64,000 nucleotides of DNA from an uncultured beta proteobacterium (GTDB lineage Bacteria > Pseudomonadota > Gammaproteobacteria > Burkholderiales > Burkholderiaceae_C), in assembly GCA_903832285.1 (NCBI GenBank), contig CAILAY010000139.1, forward strand, positions 24,581 through 88,580, written 5' to 3'. Positions 26,676 through 35,918 of the stretch are shown in pieces. The stretch's first letter is position 1. Every line of letters begins with the position of its first letter. Both the position numbers and the translations under genes were made by a program. The notes beneath the pieces are model-generated. The model was not told the DNA's origin and made no database searches. It saw only the letters and a list, made by a program, of their open reading frames with translations.

Positions 26676-27662
26676 TCATTGCCCCCGCTGGTATTTATTC
26701 ACCGCGCGATTGTGCTCTTCGAGGGTGGCGCTGAACTGGCTGCTGCCGTCACCGCGCGCCACAAAGTACAGGGCTTTCGTGGGATCGGGCAGTACCGCGG
26801 CCAGCAGCGAAGCCTTGCCTGGCATGGCGATGGGTGTGGGCGGCAAGCCGGCGCGGGTGTAGGTGTTGTAGGGCGCGTCGGTCAGCAGGTCGCGCCGATG
26901 CAGTTTGCCGTCATAGCTCTCGCCCAGACCATAGATCACGGTGGGGTCGGTTTGCAGCGGCATACCCAGACGCAGGCGATTCACGAACACGCCCGCCACC
27001 ATGGCGCGCTCGCTGGCGCGACCGGTTTCCTTCTCGACGATGCTGGCCAGAATCAGCGCCTCTTCTGGCGTCTTGAGCGGACTGTCCGGGCTGCGTTGAC
27101 TCCACGCCATCTGCAACTGCCTGGATTGGGCGCGCCGCGCACGGTTCAACAGTGCCAGGTCGCTGCTGCCTTTGGCATAGGTGTAGGTATCAGGGAAAAA
27201 CTGACCCTCGGGATAGATTCCCGGCGCGCCCAGTGCGGTCATGAGCACATCATTCGTCATATCTTTGGTCTGGGATTTAAGCGACTCCGCACTGGCCAGT
27301 GCATCTCGCACCTGGCGGAAGTTCCAGCCCTCGACCAAAGTCAGCGAGCGCAGCGCCTCGTCGCCGCGGACCAATTTTCTCAGTAGACGCCATGGCGTCA
27401 TGCCGGATTCAATCTCATAGCTTCCCGCCTTGATCTGGCGTGCCTGGCCGGACAGACGAAACCACCAGTACAGAGCGCTTGGGTTGACCTTGACCCCTGC
27501 ATCGCTGACCGACTGTGCCACCGCACGTGCTGGGGTTCCAGGTTCAATCGACAGATCTGCCGGCGCCTCGGCCACCAGTTCAAGCGGCTGCTGCAACCAG
27601 TGATATGCCCCAGCGCCCAAGGCCGCCAGAACCAGCAACAGCAAGACCATGAATCGACGCAC
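26676..27662 (-). CDS. mltG: Endolytic murein transglycosylase
   Basis: About 328 residues from a GTG at 27662, chosen because AAGGGG lies just upstream and the protein then opens with the usual [21 protein letters not shown] membrane helix; the frame is open to 27713 and an ATG exists at 27650. The YceG domain carries the catalytic glutamate in [26 protein letters not shown], plus [12 protein letters not shown] and [18 protein letters not shown]. The enzyme cleaves nascent glycan strands at the inner membrane and may set their length. It is the first gene of the row and is divergent from ygfZ. Confidence 0.92.
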   Translation of the reverse strand: MRRFMVLLLLVLAALGAGAYHWLQQPLELVAEAPADLSIEPGTPARAVAQSVSDAGVKVNPSALYWWFRLSGQARQIKAGSYEIESGMTPWRLLRKLVRGDEALRSLTLVEGWNFRQVRDALASAESLKSQTKDMTNDVLMTALGAPGIYPEGQFFPDTYTYAKGSSDLALLNRARRAQSRQLQMAWSQRSPDSPLKTPEEALILASIVEKETGRASERAMVAGVFVNRLRLGMPLQTDPTVIYGLGESYDGKLHRRDLLTDAPYNTYTRAGLPPTPIAMPGKASLLAAVLPDPTKALYFVARGDGSSQFSATLEEHNRAVNKYQRGQ

Positions 27663-27740
27663 AGAACCCCTTAAGCGCTTCAGGACAAGGTTATTGGCGT
27701 GTGACGACAACAACCCGCGACGGGCGATGATAATTCAGAC

Positions 27741-28652
27741 ATGAACACCCGACTCGATGGCATGGCCCAACTGGCGCACATGGGCGTGATTCGCGCGCAG
27801 GGCGAAGATGCCGCCTCATTCCTGCAGGGTCAATTGACCCAGGATTTCGCTTTGCTGGACACATCGCAGGCGCGGCTGGCCGGTTATTGCAGCGCCAAAG
27901 GTCGCATGCTCGCCAGCTTCATCGGGTTCAAGACCGCTCCCACTGAAATCCTGCTGGTGTGCAGCCGAGACCTTCTCGCTGCCACTCTCAAGCGGCTATC
28001 CATGTATGTGCTGCGCGCGAAGGTGAAGTTGAGCGATGCCAGCGCCGAATTTATGTTGCGCGGTCTCGTGGGCGAAGCGGCCAGCGCGCTCATCGACCCC
28101 TCGCTTGCCGCCTGGAGCCGGATCGAATCGGGCGCGGCGAGCGTGGTGCAGTTGTATCCGGCGCTGGGGCAGCAGCGGGCGCTGTGGATCGCTCCCCTGG
28201 GCGAGCGCGAACCGGCCGCTCCACAGGTCAGCGCCGAACTGTGGCAGTGGAGCGAGGTGCGCAGCGGCATCGCCACAATCACGCTGCCCATCATGGAATC
28301 CTTCGTGCCGCAGATGCTGAACTACGAGTCTGTGGGGGGCGTGAATTTCAAGAAGGGCTGCTATCCCGGGCAGGAAGTGGTGGCGCGCAGCCAGTTTCGC
28401 GGCACGCTCAAGCGCCGTGCCTATCTGGTCCATTGCGAACAACCGCTCGCGGCAGGCCAGGAGGTCTTCCACAGTCTGGATGAGGGGCAGCCCTGCGGCA
28501 TCGTGGCACAGTCCGCTGCCGCACCTAGCGGTGGCTTTGATGCAGTGGTCTCGATGCAGACGAGTGCCGCCGAATCCGGTTCACTGCGCCTGGCCACAGG
28601 TGAGGGCTTGCGCTTGCTGGAACTGCCCTACCCTTTGCTGGCCGATATTTAG
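27741..28652 (+). CDS. ygfZ: Folate-binding protein YgfZ (Fe-S cluster maintenance)
   Basis: 303 residues of the GcvT-like family. The diagnostic motif is present: F-K-K-G-C-Y-P-G-Q-E-V-V-A-R (about residues 207-220), whose cysteine is required in E. coli YgfZ. The protein supports assembly or repair of certain Fe-S enzymes in a tetrahydrofolate-dependent manner. It is divergent from mltG with under 90 bases between starts, a common neighbour. Its stop overlaps the convergent thioesterase-GNAT gene by four bases. Confidence 0.92.
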   Translation: MNTRLDGMAQLAHMGVIRAQGEDAASFLQGQLTQDFALLDTSQARLAGYCSAKGRMLASFIGFKTAPTEILLVCSRDLLAATLKRLSMYVLRAKVKLSDASAEFMLRGLVGEAASALIDPSLAAWSRIESGAASVVQLYPALGQQRALWIAPLGEREPAAPQVSAELWQWSEVRSGIATITLPIMESFVPQMLNYESVGGVNFKKGCYPGQEVVARSQFRGTLKRRAYLVHCEQPLAAGQEVFHSLDEGQPCGIVAQSAAAPSGGFDAVVSMQTSAAESGSLRLATGEGLRLLELPYPLLADI

Positions 28653-29521
28653 CCAGGCACTGCGTCGGTTGACGCGCTCATCTCGATGTGGGTGATTCCC
28701 GCCTCCTCGAACGGCTCGCCCCGTACGGTGAATCCGAGCCCGGCGTAGAAACTTTCGGCACTGCGTTGCGCATGCAGCACCACCTCGCGCTCGCCGCGCC
28801 CGCGTGCCGCCGCCATGAGGGTGCGCAAGACCGATTTCCCCAAGCCCGAACCCCGCAGCACCCGGCTTGCCGCCATGCGACCGATGCGGCCCACGCCCGG
28901 CTCGTGCGCCAGCAGGCGTCCGGTCGCGACCGCCTGACCCAGGCGGTTGTAGGCCACAGCGTGCGTGGCGGTGGCGTCGGCCTCGTCCCACTCCATCTCC
29001 TTGGGAACCCTTTGTTCTTTCACGAACACTTCGGTGCGCAGGCGCGAGGCATCTTCGCCCAGTTCGCTCCACGACCCACAACGCAACTGAATCATCTCCT
29101 GCCCGGTTTCATACGCTTCCAACCACTCCCGCAGCGCGGGCGGGATCGGCTTGGAACTCTGGGCCGTCGGATCGGCGAAAACGTAGAGCAGTTCCCCGGT
29201 GACCAGCACATCGTTGCCGCGAAAAATGCCTGCCATGAACTGCATGGAACTGTTGCCCAGGCGCGAACATTTCAGACCAATTTCCAGCGAGTCGTCGTAA
29301 CGCGCCGAGGCGTGGTATTCCAGCGTGGACTTCTTTACGTAAAGGTCGCCGCCGAACTGCTCCATGGTCGGCTCGTAGACCAGCGCCAGCGCGCGCCAGT
29401 AATCTGCCATGGCGGTGTCAAAGTACATCAGATAGTGGCTGTTGAAGACGATCCTTTGCATGTCCACTTCGCACCAGCGTACGCGCAAACGGTGCAAGAA
29501 ACGAAAGTCCTGACGCTTCAT
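28649..29521 (-). CDS. Acyl-CoA thioesterase (YbgC/FadM-like) fused to a GNAT acetyltransferase
   Basis: 290 residues from the ATG at 29521, which has GAGGA nine bases upstream; a start ten codons further out is less likely. Residues ~1-135 are a hot-dog fold thioesterase: VRWCEVDMQRIVFNSHYLMYFD, with the usual aspartate near residue 17. Residues ~145-290 are an ElaA-like GNAT N-acetyltransferase: LRTEVFVKEQRVPKEMEWDEAD and the acetyl-CoA loop MAASRVLRGSGLGKSVLRTLM. Both halves look intact. The reactions would be acyl-CoA hydrolysis and acetyl transfer; substrates are unknown. Confidence 0.85.
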   Translation of the reverse strand: MKRQDFRFLHRLRVRWCEVDMQRIVFNSHYLMYFDTAMADYWRALALVYEPTMEQFGGDLYVKKSTLEYHASARYDDSLEIGLKCSRLGNSSMQFMAGIFRGNDVLVTGELLYVFADPTAQSSKPIPPALREWLEAYETGQEMIQLRCGSWSELGEDASRLRTEVFVKEQRVPKEMEWDEADATATHAVAYNRLGQAVATGRLLAHEPGVGRIGRMAASRVLRGSGLGKSVLRTLMAAARGRGEREVVLHAQRSAESFYAGLGFTVRGEPFEEAGITHIEMSASTDAVPG

Positions 29522-29578
29522 GATGGGTCCTCGATGGGTTGTCTCAGCCACAAGGATAGCGGACCGCAGCCGCGTCCC

Positions 29579-32365
29579 TCAGTTTGCGACCCAGACCACG
29601 GCACTGCGTGCGGGTATGCTGAATGTCCCTGAGTCAGCGGCGTAGCGTGCCTGTCGCTGGACGCGTTTGTCGGCCGCACCTGCTGCGCGCTGCACCGGGT
29701 GCAGAACATAAGCCTTGTTCTTCTCTTCCGGCAAGACGATGTTGTGCGCCATCTTGTCCACATTGACGCCATAGAGCAGCTCCGTGAAGCCCGCGCCCGG
29801 GTAGCCCAAGCCGTCCAGGTGCCCGATTTGCAGCACCGGGTTCTGCTCGGAACCGGTGTTATAGAAGCGCAGGCGTCGCTGAACATCGGCCGCTGTGCGC
29901 AGGCGAAACAGCGTGGAACTGGCGCGAATTTTCAACAAGTCGCGAAACATGTTGCGGGCCATTTGGATGTCGGCCGAACCCGGTTTTATCGCGGGATTGC
30001 TCAGCAACGGTTTGATCCATTCGTAGTTGGCCCGGTTGTCCTGGGACGGTGGCGCGCCGCTGCCGAAGTAATTGTCGTGGTAGCTCCAGTCGATGCGGTT
30101 GAACCAGTCGCCCGAGTCGAAGCTGTTGCTGTCCAGCGACTTGGAGCGCAGCGTGTCCACGCCAGCGTGGAAGTAGGCCACGCCCTGGCTGAAGGCGTTG
30201 AGCGCTGCGCCCAGCATCTGCACACGCACCCGGTCCTCGCGAGTGGTGTCGCTCGGCAAGCGAAACGCATTGATGTCGAACAGCGTCTGGTTGTCGTGGT
30301 TTTCCACGTAGTTCACGACCTCGCCCGGCTCACTCACGTAGCCTGCGGGTTGACCGCCGTAGTCAATCTCTTTCAGCGTCCTGGCAGCCCCAAGATAGTC
30401 CGTCATGGCGTAGTCGCGAATCGATCCGGCCAGACCCACCCGTATCATGTCTGCCACCTTCATCAGGTCGGACGCGGGGCGTGACCTGTCCGCCAGCGCA
30501 TTGGGTGCATAGACCAGGCCGTTGATGTAACCCTGATTCTTCACCAGGGCCGCGCCCGAGTCGCTGGCGGAGCCACCGCGCACGGCATCGCGACCGCGGT
30601 CGCTGAAAGTTCCGATGCCGGTGCCATTCAGCATCAACTGCGAGGCCTGTTCGAAGCGCGCATTGTTGGCCACTTCGCCAAAATTCCAGCCTTCGCCAAT
30701 GAGGTTCACCTCGTGACCGACGGCGCGGTTCACGCGCGCCTGCAGCGCCTGCATCACCACCCGTGGCTGATGCGCCATCAGATCGAAACGAAAGGAATCT
30801 ATCTTGTATTGGCGCGCCCACATTTCGACCGAATCGAGCATGAGCTTGCCCATCATCCGGTGTTCGGTGGCGGTGTTGGCGCAGCAGGTGGAGTGCTCCA
30901 CGTCTCCGCCGGCGTCCAGCCGCTGGTAGTAGCCCGGCACGATGCGGTCCAGCACCGATTTCTCGCTCTGCCCTGAAGCCGCGGTGTGGTTGTACACCAC
31001 GTCCATGCCTACCCGCAGCCCAGCGCTGTGCAGAGCCTGCACCATCTGGCGAAACTCCAGGACGCGCGTGGCGCCATCGGCCGCGTCTGCGGCATAGCTG
31101 CCTTCGGGTGCGTTGAAGTGAAAGGGGTCATAGCCCCAGTTGAAGCAATCGCTGCAGGCAGTTGCCATCACAGTAACCTGCTGCGCTTCGCTGTCGGGCG
31201 CGGCAACTGCCACATGGGGCGTGACGCAACCCTGCTCGGGGATGGTCGCGATGTCAAACACCGGCAGCAGGTGCACGTCGGTCAGACCCGCGTCCGACAG
31301 TGCGCGCAGGTGCTTCATGCCGCGGCTGTTGCGATCGGTGAAGGCCAGGTATTTGCCACGATGCCCAGACGCCACACTGGGATCGTTGATGGAAAAATCG
31401 CGCACGTGCAACTCATAAATCACCATGTCGGTTTGGGCCGCCACCTTGTGTGGAATTCGCTGTCGGTCCCAGCCAAAGGGCTTGAGCTTGGGCGAATTCA
31501 GATCAGCGATGTAGCTGCGGCGCGAATCCGTCGTCAAGCTGATGGAATAGGGATCGGTGACGCGGTTGCGCACCACACCCACGCCCGGCACAAACACGTC
31601 CACGAGGTAGTTGTAATACTGCCCCGAGCGATCCGCCGAGAGTGCCCCTTGCCACAAGCCAATGGCGTCATCGCGCTGCATTGGCAGCAGCGCCGAAGCC
31701 GGGCCGGTACCGGATGCGTATAAGCACAGCGACACCGAGCGTGCGGTGGGCGCCCAGAGCTTGAAAGCCGTTTGCTTACGCCCAACGATCTGCACGCCCA
31801 GATCGGACACCTCCGCAGCACCGGCGTATAGATCGTCCAGCGCAGCCGCCATCTGCATGGCGCTGGCGTGCAGCATCGAACCCTGCTCATCCTCCTGCAC
31901 CAGCACCAGTTGCTGGCGCAGCAACTCCGGCAGCCGTGACTCGTCCGTCGAACGCAGTTGCAACACCACGCCCTTGCCGATGTACTTGAAGCGCTGCGCC
32001 ACATCGGCGGGAATGGCGCCCATGTTGACATCAAGCGTCAAGGCGCCATCGGTTCCGACGATCTTGTTGCCCACCTTCGCCACAATCTGCCCCTGAGCCG
32101 AGTAATAGAGCCGGAACTGTCCACTCGCCTCGACCTCGGGCCATTGCGCAAGGCGGCGATTCAGCCACAGTGCCCGGGCAGGCAGAGCCGCTGCAGCAGC
32201 GGGCACGGCCGCCAACACCGACTGATGGCTGGCCAGGTCGCAAGATGCGGTGTCCAGTGCTTCGGGCGCAGCCCGACCGGCCAGTGGCAACAGCGCTGCA
32301 ATCAGCCCGAGCGCCAGACGCAGTGTGACTGCGGGGGCCTTCCAGGAATTCAAAGCCAACCTCAT
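29579..32365 (-). CDS. Secreted pullulanase-type alpha-1,6-glucosidase (GH13)
   Basis: 928 residues. A Sec signal peptide (ALGLIAALLPLAGRAAPEA) is followed by a pullulanase N-terminal region without carbohydrate-binding repeats (LWLNRRLAQWPEVEASGQFRLYYSAQGQ), an immunoglobulin-like CBM48 region, and the GH13 barrel with GMDVVYNHT, nucleophile D528 in FRFDLMAH and acid/base E558 in IGEGWNFGE, then YVENHDNQTLFD. It hydrolyses alpha-1,6 branches of pullulan or limit dextrins, probably in the periplasm or outside. The ATG overlaps the GH3-GH5 stop (ATGA). It is a paralogue of the lipoprotein pullulanase at 57665. Confidence 0.92.
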   Translation of the reverse strand: MRLALNSWKAPAVTLRLALGLIAALLPLAGRAAPEALDTASCDLASHQSVLAAVPAAAAALPARALWLNRRLAQWPEVEASGQFRLYYSAQGQIVAKVGNKIVGTDGALTLDVNMGAIPADVAQRFKYIGKGVVLQLRSTDESRLPELLRQQLVLVQEDEQGSMLHASAMQMAAALDDLYAGAAEVSDLGVQIVGRKQTAFKLWAPTARSVSLCLYASGTGPASALLPMQRDDAIGLWQGALSADRSGQYYNYLVDVFVPGVGVVRNRVTDPYSISLTTDSRRSYIADLNSPKLKPFGWDRQRIPHKVAAQTDMVIYELHVRDFSINDPSVASGHRGKYLAFTDRNSRGMKHLRALSDAGLTDVHLLPVFDIATIPEQGCVTPHVAVAAPDSEAQQVTVMATACSDCFNWGYDPFHFNAPEGSYAADAADGATRVLEFRQMVQALHSAGLRVGMDVVYNHTAASGQSEKSVLDRIVPGYYQRLDAGGDVEHSTCCANTATEHRMMGKLMLDSVEMWARQYKIDSFRFDLMAHQPRVVMQALQARVNRAVGHEVNLIGEGWNFGEVANNARFEQASQLMLNGTGIGTFSDRGRDAVRGGSASDSGAALVKNQGYINGLVYAPNALADRSRPASDLMKVADMIRVGLAGSIRDYAMTDYLGAARTLKEIDYGGQPAGYVSEPGEVVNYVENHDNQTLFDINAFRLPSDTTREDRVRVQMLGAALNAFSQGVAYFHAGVDTLRSKSLDSNSFDSGDWFNRIDWSYHDNYFGSGAPPSQDNRANYEWIKPLLSNPAIKPGSADIQMARNMFRDLLKIRASSTLFRLRTAADVQRRLRFYNTGSEQNPVLQIGHLDGLGYPGAGFTELLYGVNVDKMAHNIVLPEEKNKAYVLHPVQRAAGAADKRVQRQARYAADSGTFSIPARSAVVWVAN

Positions 32366-35300
32366 TTCGGCCCGAACGGATCGGGCGCAACAGCGCTATT
32401 CATCCATTTCATGACCGGGGCATTTACCAGGTACGGCACGGTACCGAACAGTTTGAAGAAGCCCTCGATCTCGTTCAAGGACGATTTTTCGAAATCAATT
32501 TCCGGCAAGGCTGCGCCTTCGGCATTGGTCACCAGGCCCCAGTTGACCGGAGCGCGACCGCCGGAGCGACTGAACTTCTTATAGGACCAGGCCGTGCTGG
32601 CCCAACCCAGCTGGGCGTAGGCATCAAAACTGGCGCGGGTGATTTGTCCGCCCAACTCGGGTTCGAGGTCAGCCCAGGGCTGGAACTCGCCCACAAACAG
32701 AGGCGTGTCCAATGCGGTCAGTCGTGTTTTCCAGTCGCACAAACCGCCGCCGTTTGGCAGGCACCTGAGCCAGTCACGATGCACTTCCATGCCGGGCTTG
32801 CCCCAGCCAAAAAATCCCGGGTAGGGATGGGTTTCAAACACCACGTTGCGCATGCCCTGCTCGCCCGGCTTGCCGTAAGCGGCAATGCCTTTGGGATGAT
32901 CGGGAAGGATGACGATGTGGTTGGGGTCGATCTCGCGGATGCTGCTGTAGAGCTTTTTCACGACGGCGGCCAATTGCTCAGACGTGCTGCCCCAGGGCTC
33001 GTTCAGCAGTCCGTAGCCCGCGACCACGCTCTCATCCTTGTAGCGCGCGGCAATCTGGCGCCACAACCAGTCGGTGCGTTCCTGGTACTCTGGTGTGCTC
33101 CAGTAAAGATTCTTGCCGGCGCAGCCACTGTGATGCTCCGTTCCCTGGGTACCCACCGCGCCGTGCAAATCAAGCACAACGTACAGACCGCGGGCTCTGG
33201 CCTGCGCAATCGCCTGATCGAGATAGCGCCAGCCGTCGGCACGCACATGGCGCGGATTGTTTTCATCCTCGATCACGCTCCACAGGAACGGTAACCGCAC
33301 CAGGTTCAGGCCGAACTGCGGGATCAGATCCCAGTCGCGCTGTGTCATCCAGTTGTCGCGGTGCAACCTGAGCAGGCGATGGCGCTCGGCCACCCCAAAA
33401 CGTTTGTCCAGCACCGCTTCCAGCGTACATTGATCGTTCACTTTGGCGTCCTCGCCATAGCCCATCATCCAGAACTCGGGCAGCAGCCAGTTGCCCAGAT
33501 TCGCGCCCTTGAGTTCAATCGGCGACCCGTCGGCCTTGACCCAGCGCGTGCCCTGGGTGCGCAGCATCGAATGCGCCGCGGTTAGGGCCGGACGAGATGG
33601 CGCCAGTTCAAAGTCTGTGCGTAGCCGAATGTCGGTGGCCGACGCACCCAGCATCAATTCGAACTCGCCGGCTTCCGCGCCCCACTGCAATCGGGCGTTA
33701 TAGAACGAGAGTTTTTCGCGATCTATCACGAAGCGCACAGTCTGGGTCTGGCCGGGTTCGATGCGCACTCTGCGGAAGTCTTTCAGTTCGCGCACCGGGC
33801 GCACGACGGAGGCCACCTTGTCGCGCAAATACAGTTGCACGATTTCCTCACCCGCAACCTTCCCCGTATTCTTCACGTCCAGGGAAACCGCAATCTTTTC
33901 GTCACCCTGCAACACGCTCTTGTCGAGCGCGAGGTGCGAATACTCGAACTCCGTATAGCTCAGACCGTAGCCGAACGGAAAGCGCGGCGTACCCTCCAGA
34001 TCGATGTAGCCGCTAACGTAACCCGAGGCAGCCCCTGCGGCCTGAGGACGGCCGGTATTGAAGCTGTTGTAATAGATCGGAATCTGCCCCACGCTGCGCG
34101 GAAAGCTCATCGTGAGCTTGGCCGAAGGGTTGACGTCACCTACCAGCACATCCGCAATCGCATTGCCCGCTTCGGTGCCCAGCCACCATGTGTAGACAAT
34201 GGTGGGCACGTTGTCGGCGATCCAGTTGAAGACCAGAGGCCGACCGGCATTGATAAGCACCACCAGCGGCTTGCCAGTCGCCTGCAGCGCCTTGACCAGG
34301 TCTTCCTGCACGCCGGGCAGGCTCAGGCTGGAACGGCTTCGTGCTTCGCCGCTCATGTCCCAGCGCTCACCCACACTGACGATCACGACGTCGGCCTGTT
34401 TGGCCACACTCACTGCCTGAGCAAAACCGTCCTTGTTGCTGCCTTCAATCTCGCTGCCCCGGGCGTAAAGCAATCGTGCATGGCGGCCCAATTTGGCCTT
34501 CAATCCATCCCATTGTGATACCACGAACTTTGAATAGTCCACGTCGGGCAAAGTCACTGCCCAGCCGCCATGGTTGTCCTTCGCGACTTTCACCATCGGG
34601 CCGATGAAGGCGATGGTCTTCACGTCACGGGACAGCGGCAACACATGCGCGGTGTTCTTCAGTAGCACGATGCTTTTTGCCGCCATGTCCCTGGCCGCCT
34701 GGCGGTGCGCTGGATCATTCAGCGCCGATTGCTCCCGCGCCAGGTCGCTGAAACGGTAGGGGTCGTCGAACAGGCCCAGTTCGAACTTCTTTCGCAGGAT
34801 GCGGCGCACGGCGTCGTCCACCAGGGCGACCGGCACCAGGTTCTCCCGCACCAGCAGGGCGAGGTACTTTCGGTAGGCGTTGCTTTCCATGTCCATGTCA
34901 TCGCCGGCCGTGATGGCAGACAAGGCTGCACCCTTGCCATCCTTGACATAACCGTGTGTCACCATTTCGCCGATCGAGCCCCAATCCGAAACCACAAAAC
35001 CGGTGAAACCCCATTCGCCCTTGAGGATATCGCGCAGCAGGTACCTGTTGCCTGAAGCCGGAATGCCATTGACGTCGTTGAACGAGTTCATGAAACTCGC
35101 AGCGCCCGCATCGACTGCCGCCTTGAACGGTGGCAGATAGGTCTCCCACAGCATTCGTTCGCTCATGTCGACCGAGTTGTAGTCGCGCCCGCCGAGCGCT
35201 GCGCCGTACGCGGCGAAATGTTTCGCCGTGGCCATGACCGCGTCCAGGTCGCCGAGTTGGCGTCCCTGAAAACCCTTCACGCGGGCATACGCAATCTTCG

Positions 35301-35844
35301 AACCCAGATAGGTGTCTTCACCCGCACCTTCCATGACGCGGCCCCAGCGCGGGTCGCGCGCGATGTCCACCATGGGTGCAAAGGTCCAGTGAATGCCGCT
35401 GGCAGCCGCTTCGGTCGCGGCGATCCGGGCCGAAAGCTCGATCGCAGCCAGGTCCCAACTGCCGGCTTCTGCCAGCGGAATCGGAAAAGTCGTTTTGAAG
35501 CCGTGGATCACGTCCTGGCCGAACAGCAGGGGAATCTTCAGTCGCGACTGCATCGCCACCTCCTGATACTGGCGCGTGGAATGCGCACCCAGCACATTCA
35601 GCATCGCACCCACCCGACCGCCCTGGATGTCCTGCCTCAGGTTGCCCCTGAATGTGACCGGTCCGGTGGCGCGCCAGTCGCCCGAATACTGGGTCAGTTG
35701 CCCGATCTTCTCCTCCATCGTCATCTGCTGCAGCAGCGCTTCTACCCTGCCCTCGACCGGGGGCTGTGGCGCCGCCATGCAAAGGTTTGTGCAGACGAGC
35801 GGCACCCAGCAAGCCAGACGCAAAGCGGTTCCAAACGGTTTCAT
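32362..35844 (-). CDS. GH3 beta-glucosidase fused to a GH5 glucanase
   Basis: About 1160 residues, two glycosidases in one chain. After a signal peptide (PLVCTNLCMAAP), residues ~25-740 form a complete GH3 enzyme of the BglX type with nucleophile aspartate near residue 287 (VVSDWGSIGEM), the second alpha/beta domain and a fibronectin-like domain. Residues ~765-1160 form a GH5 barrel: KGANLGNWLLPEFW, acid/base glutamate near 949 (LLNEPWG) and nucleophile glutamate near 1053 (LFVGEFQPW). Both active sites look intact. The GH5 half resembles exo-beta-1,3-glucanases. A GTG three codons upstream is an alternative start. Substrate is likely a beta-glucan, unlike the alpha-glucan neighbours. Confidence 0.9.
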   Translation of the reverse strand: MKPFGTALRLACWVPLVCTNLCMAAPQPPVEGRVEALLQQMTMEEKIGQLTQYSGDWRATGPVTFRGNLRQDIQGGRVGAMLNVLGAHSTRQYQEVAMQSRLKIPLLFGQDVIHGFKTTFPIPLAEAGSWDLAAIELSARIAATEAAASGIHWTFAPMVDIARDPRWGRVMEGAGEDTYLGSKIAYARVKGFQGRQLGDLDAVMATAKHFAAYGAALGGRDYNSVDMSERMLWETYLPPFKAAVDAGAASFMNSFNDVNGIPASGNRYLLRDILKGEWGFTGFVVSDWGSIGEMVTHGYVKDGKGAALSAITAGDDMDMESNAYRKYLALLVRENLVPVALVDDAVRRILRKKFELGLFDDPYRFSDLAREQSALNDPAHRQAARDMAAKSIVLLKNTAHVLPLSRDVKTIAFIGPMVKVAKDNHGGWAVTLPDVDYSKFVVSQWDGLKAKLGRHARLLYARGSEIEGSNKDGFAQAVSVAKQADVVIVSVGERWDMSGEARSRSSLSLPGVQEDLVKALQATGKPLVVLINAGRPLVFNWIADNVPTIVYTWWLGTEAGNAIADVLVGDVNPSAKLTMSFPRSVGQIPIYYNSFNTGRPQAAGAASGYVSGYIDLEGTPRFPFGYGLSYTEFEYSHLALDKSVLQGDEKIAVSLDVKNTGKVAGEEIVQLYLRDKVASVVRPVRELKDFRRVRIEPGQTQTVRFVIDREKLSFYNARLQWGAEAGEFELMLGASATDIRLRTDFELAPSRPALTAAHSMLRTQGTRWVKADGSPIELKGANLGNWLLPEFWMMGYGEDAKVNDQCTLEAVLDKRFGVAERHRLLRLHRDNWMTQRDWDLIPQFGLNLVRLPFLWSVIEDENNPRHVRADGWRYLDQAIAQARARGLYVVLDLHGAVGTQGTEHHSGCAGKNLYWSTPEYQERTDWLWRQIAARYKDESVVAGYGLLNEPWGSTSEQLAAVVKKLYSSIREIDPNHIVILPDHPKGIAAYGKPGEQGMRNVVFETHPYPGFFGWGKPGMEVHRDWLRCLPNGGGLCDWKTRLTALDTPLFVGEFQPWADLEPELGGQITRASFDAYAQLGWASTAWSYKKFSRSGGRAPVNWGLVTNAEGAALPEIDFEKSSLNEIEGFFKLFGTVPYLVNAPVMKWMNSAVAPDPFGPK

Positions 35845-35918
35845 ATTTATCACTCGCTCAACGTCATTCTGGTTTGCCAGGCGGCATGTGCTGCGGACAC
35901 AAAGGGCCCGCGTCCCGA

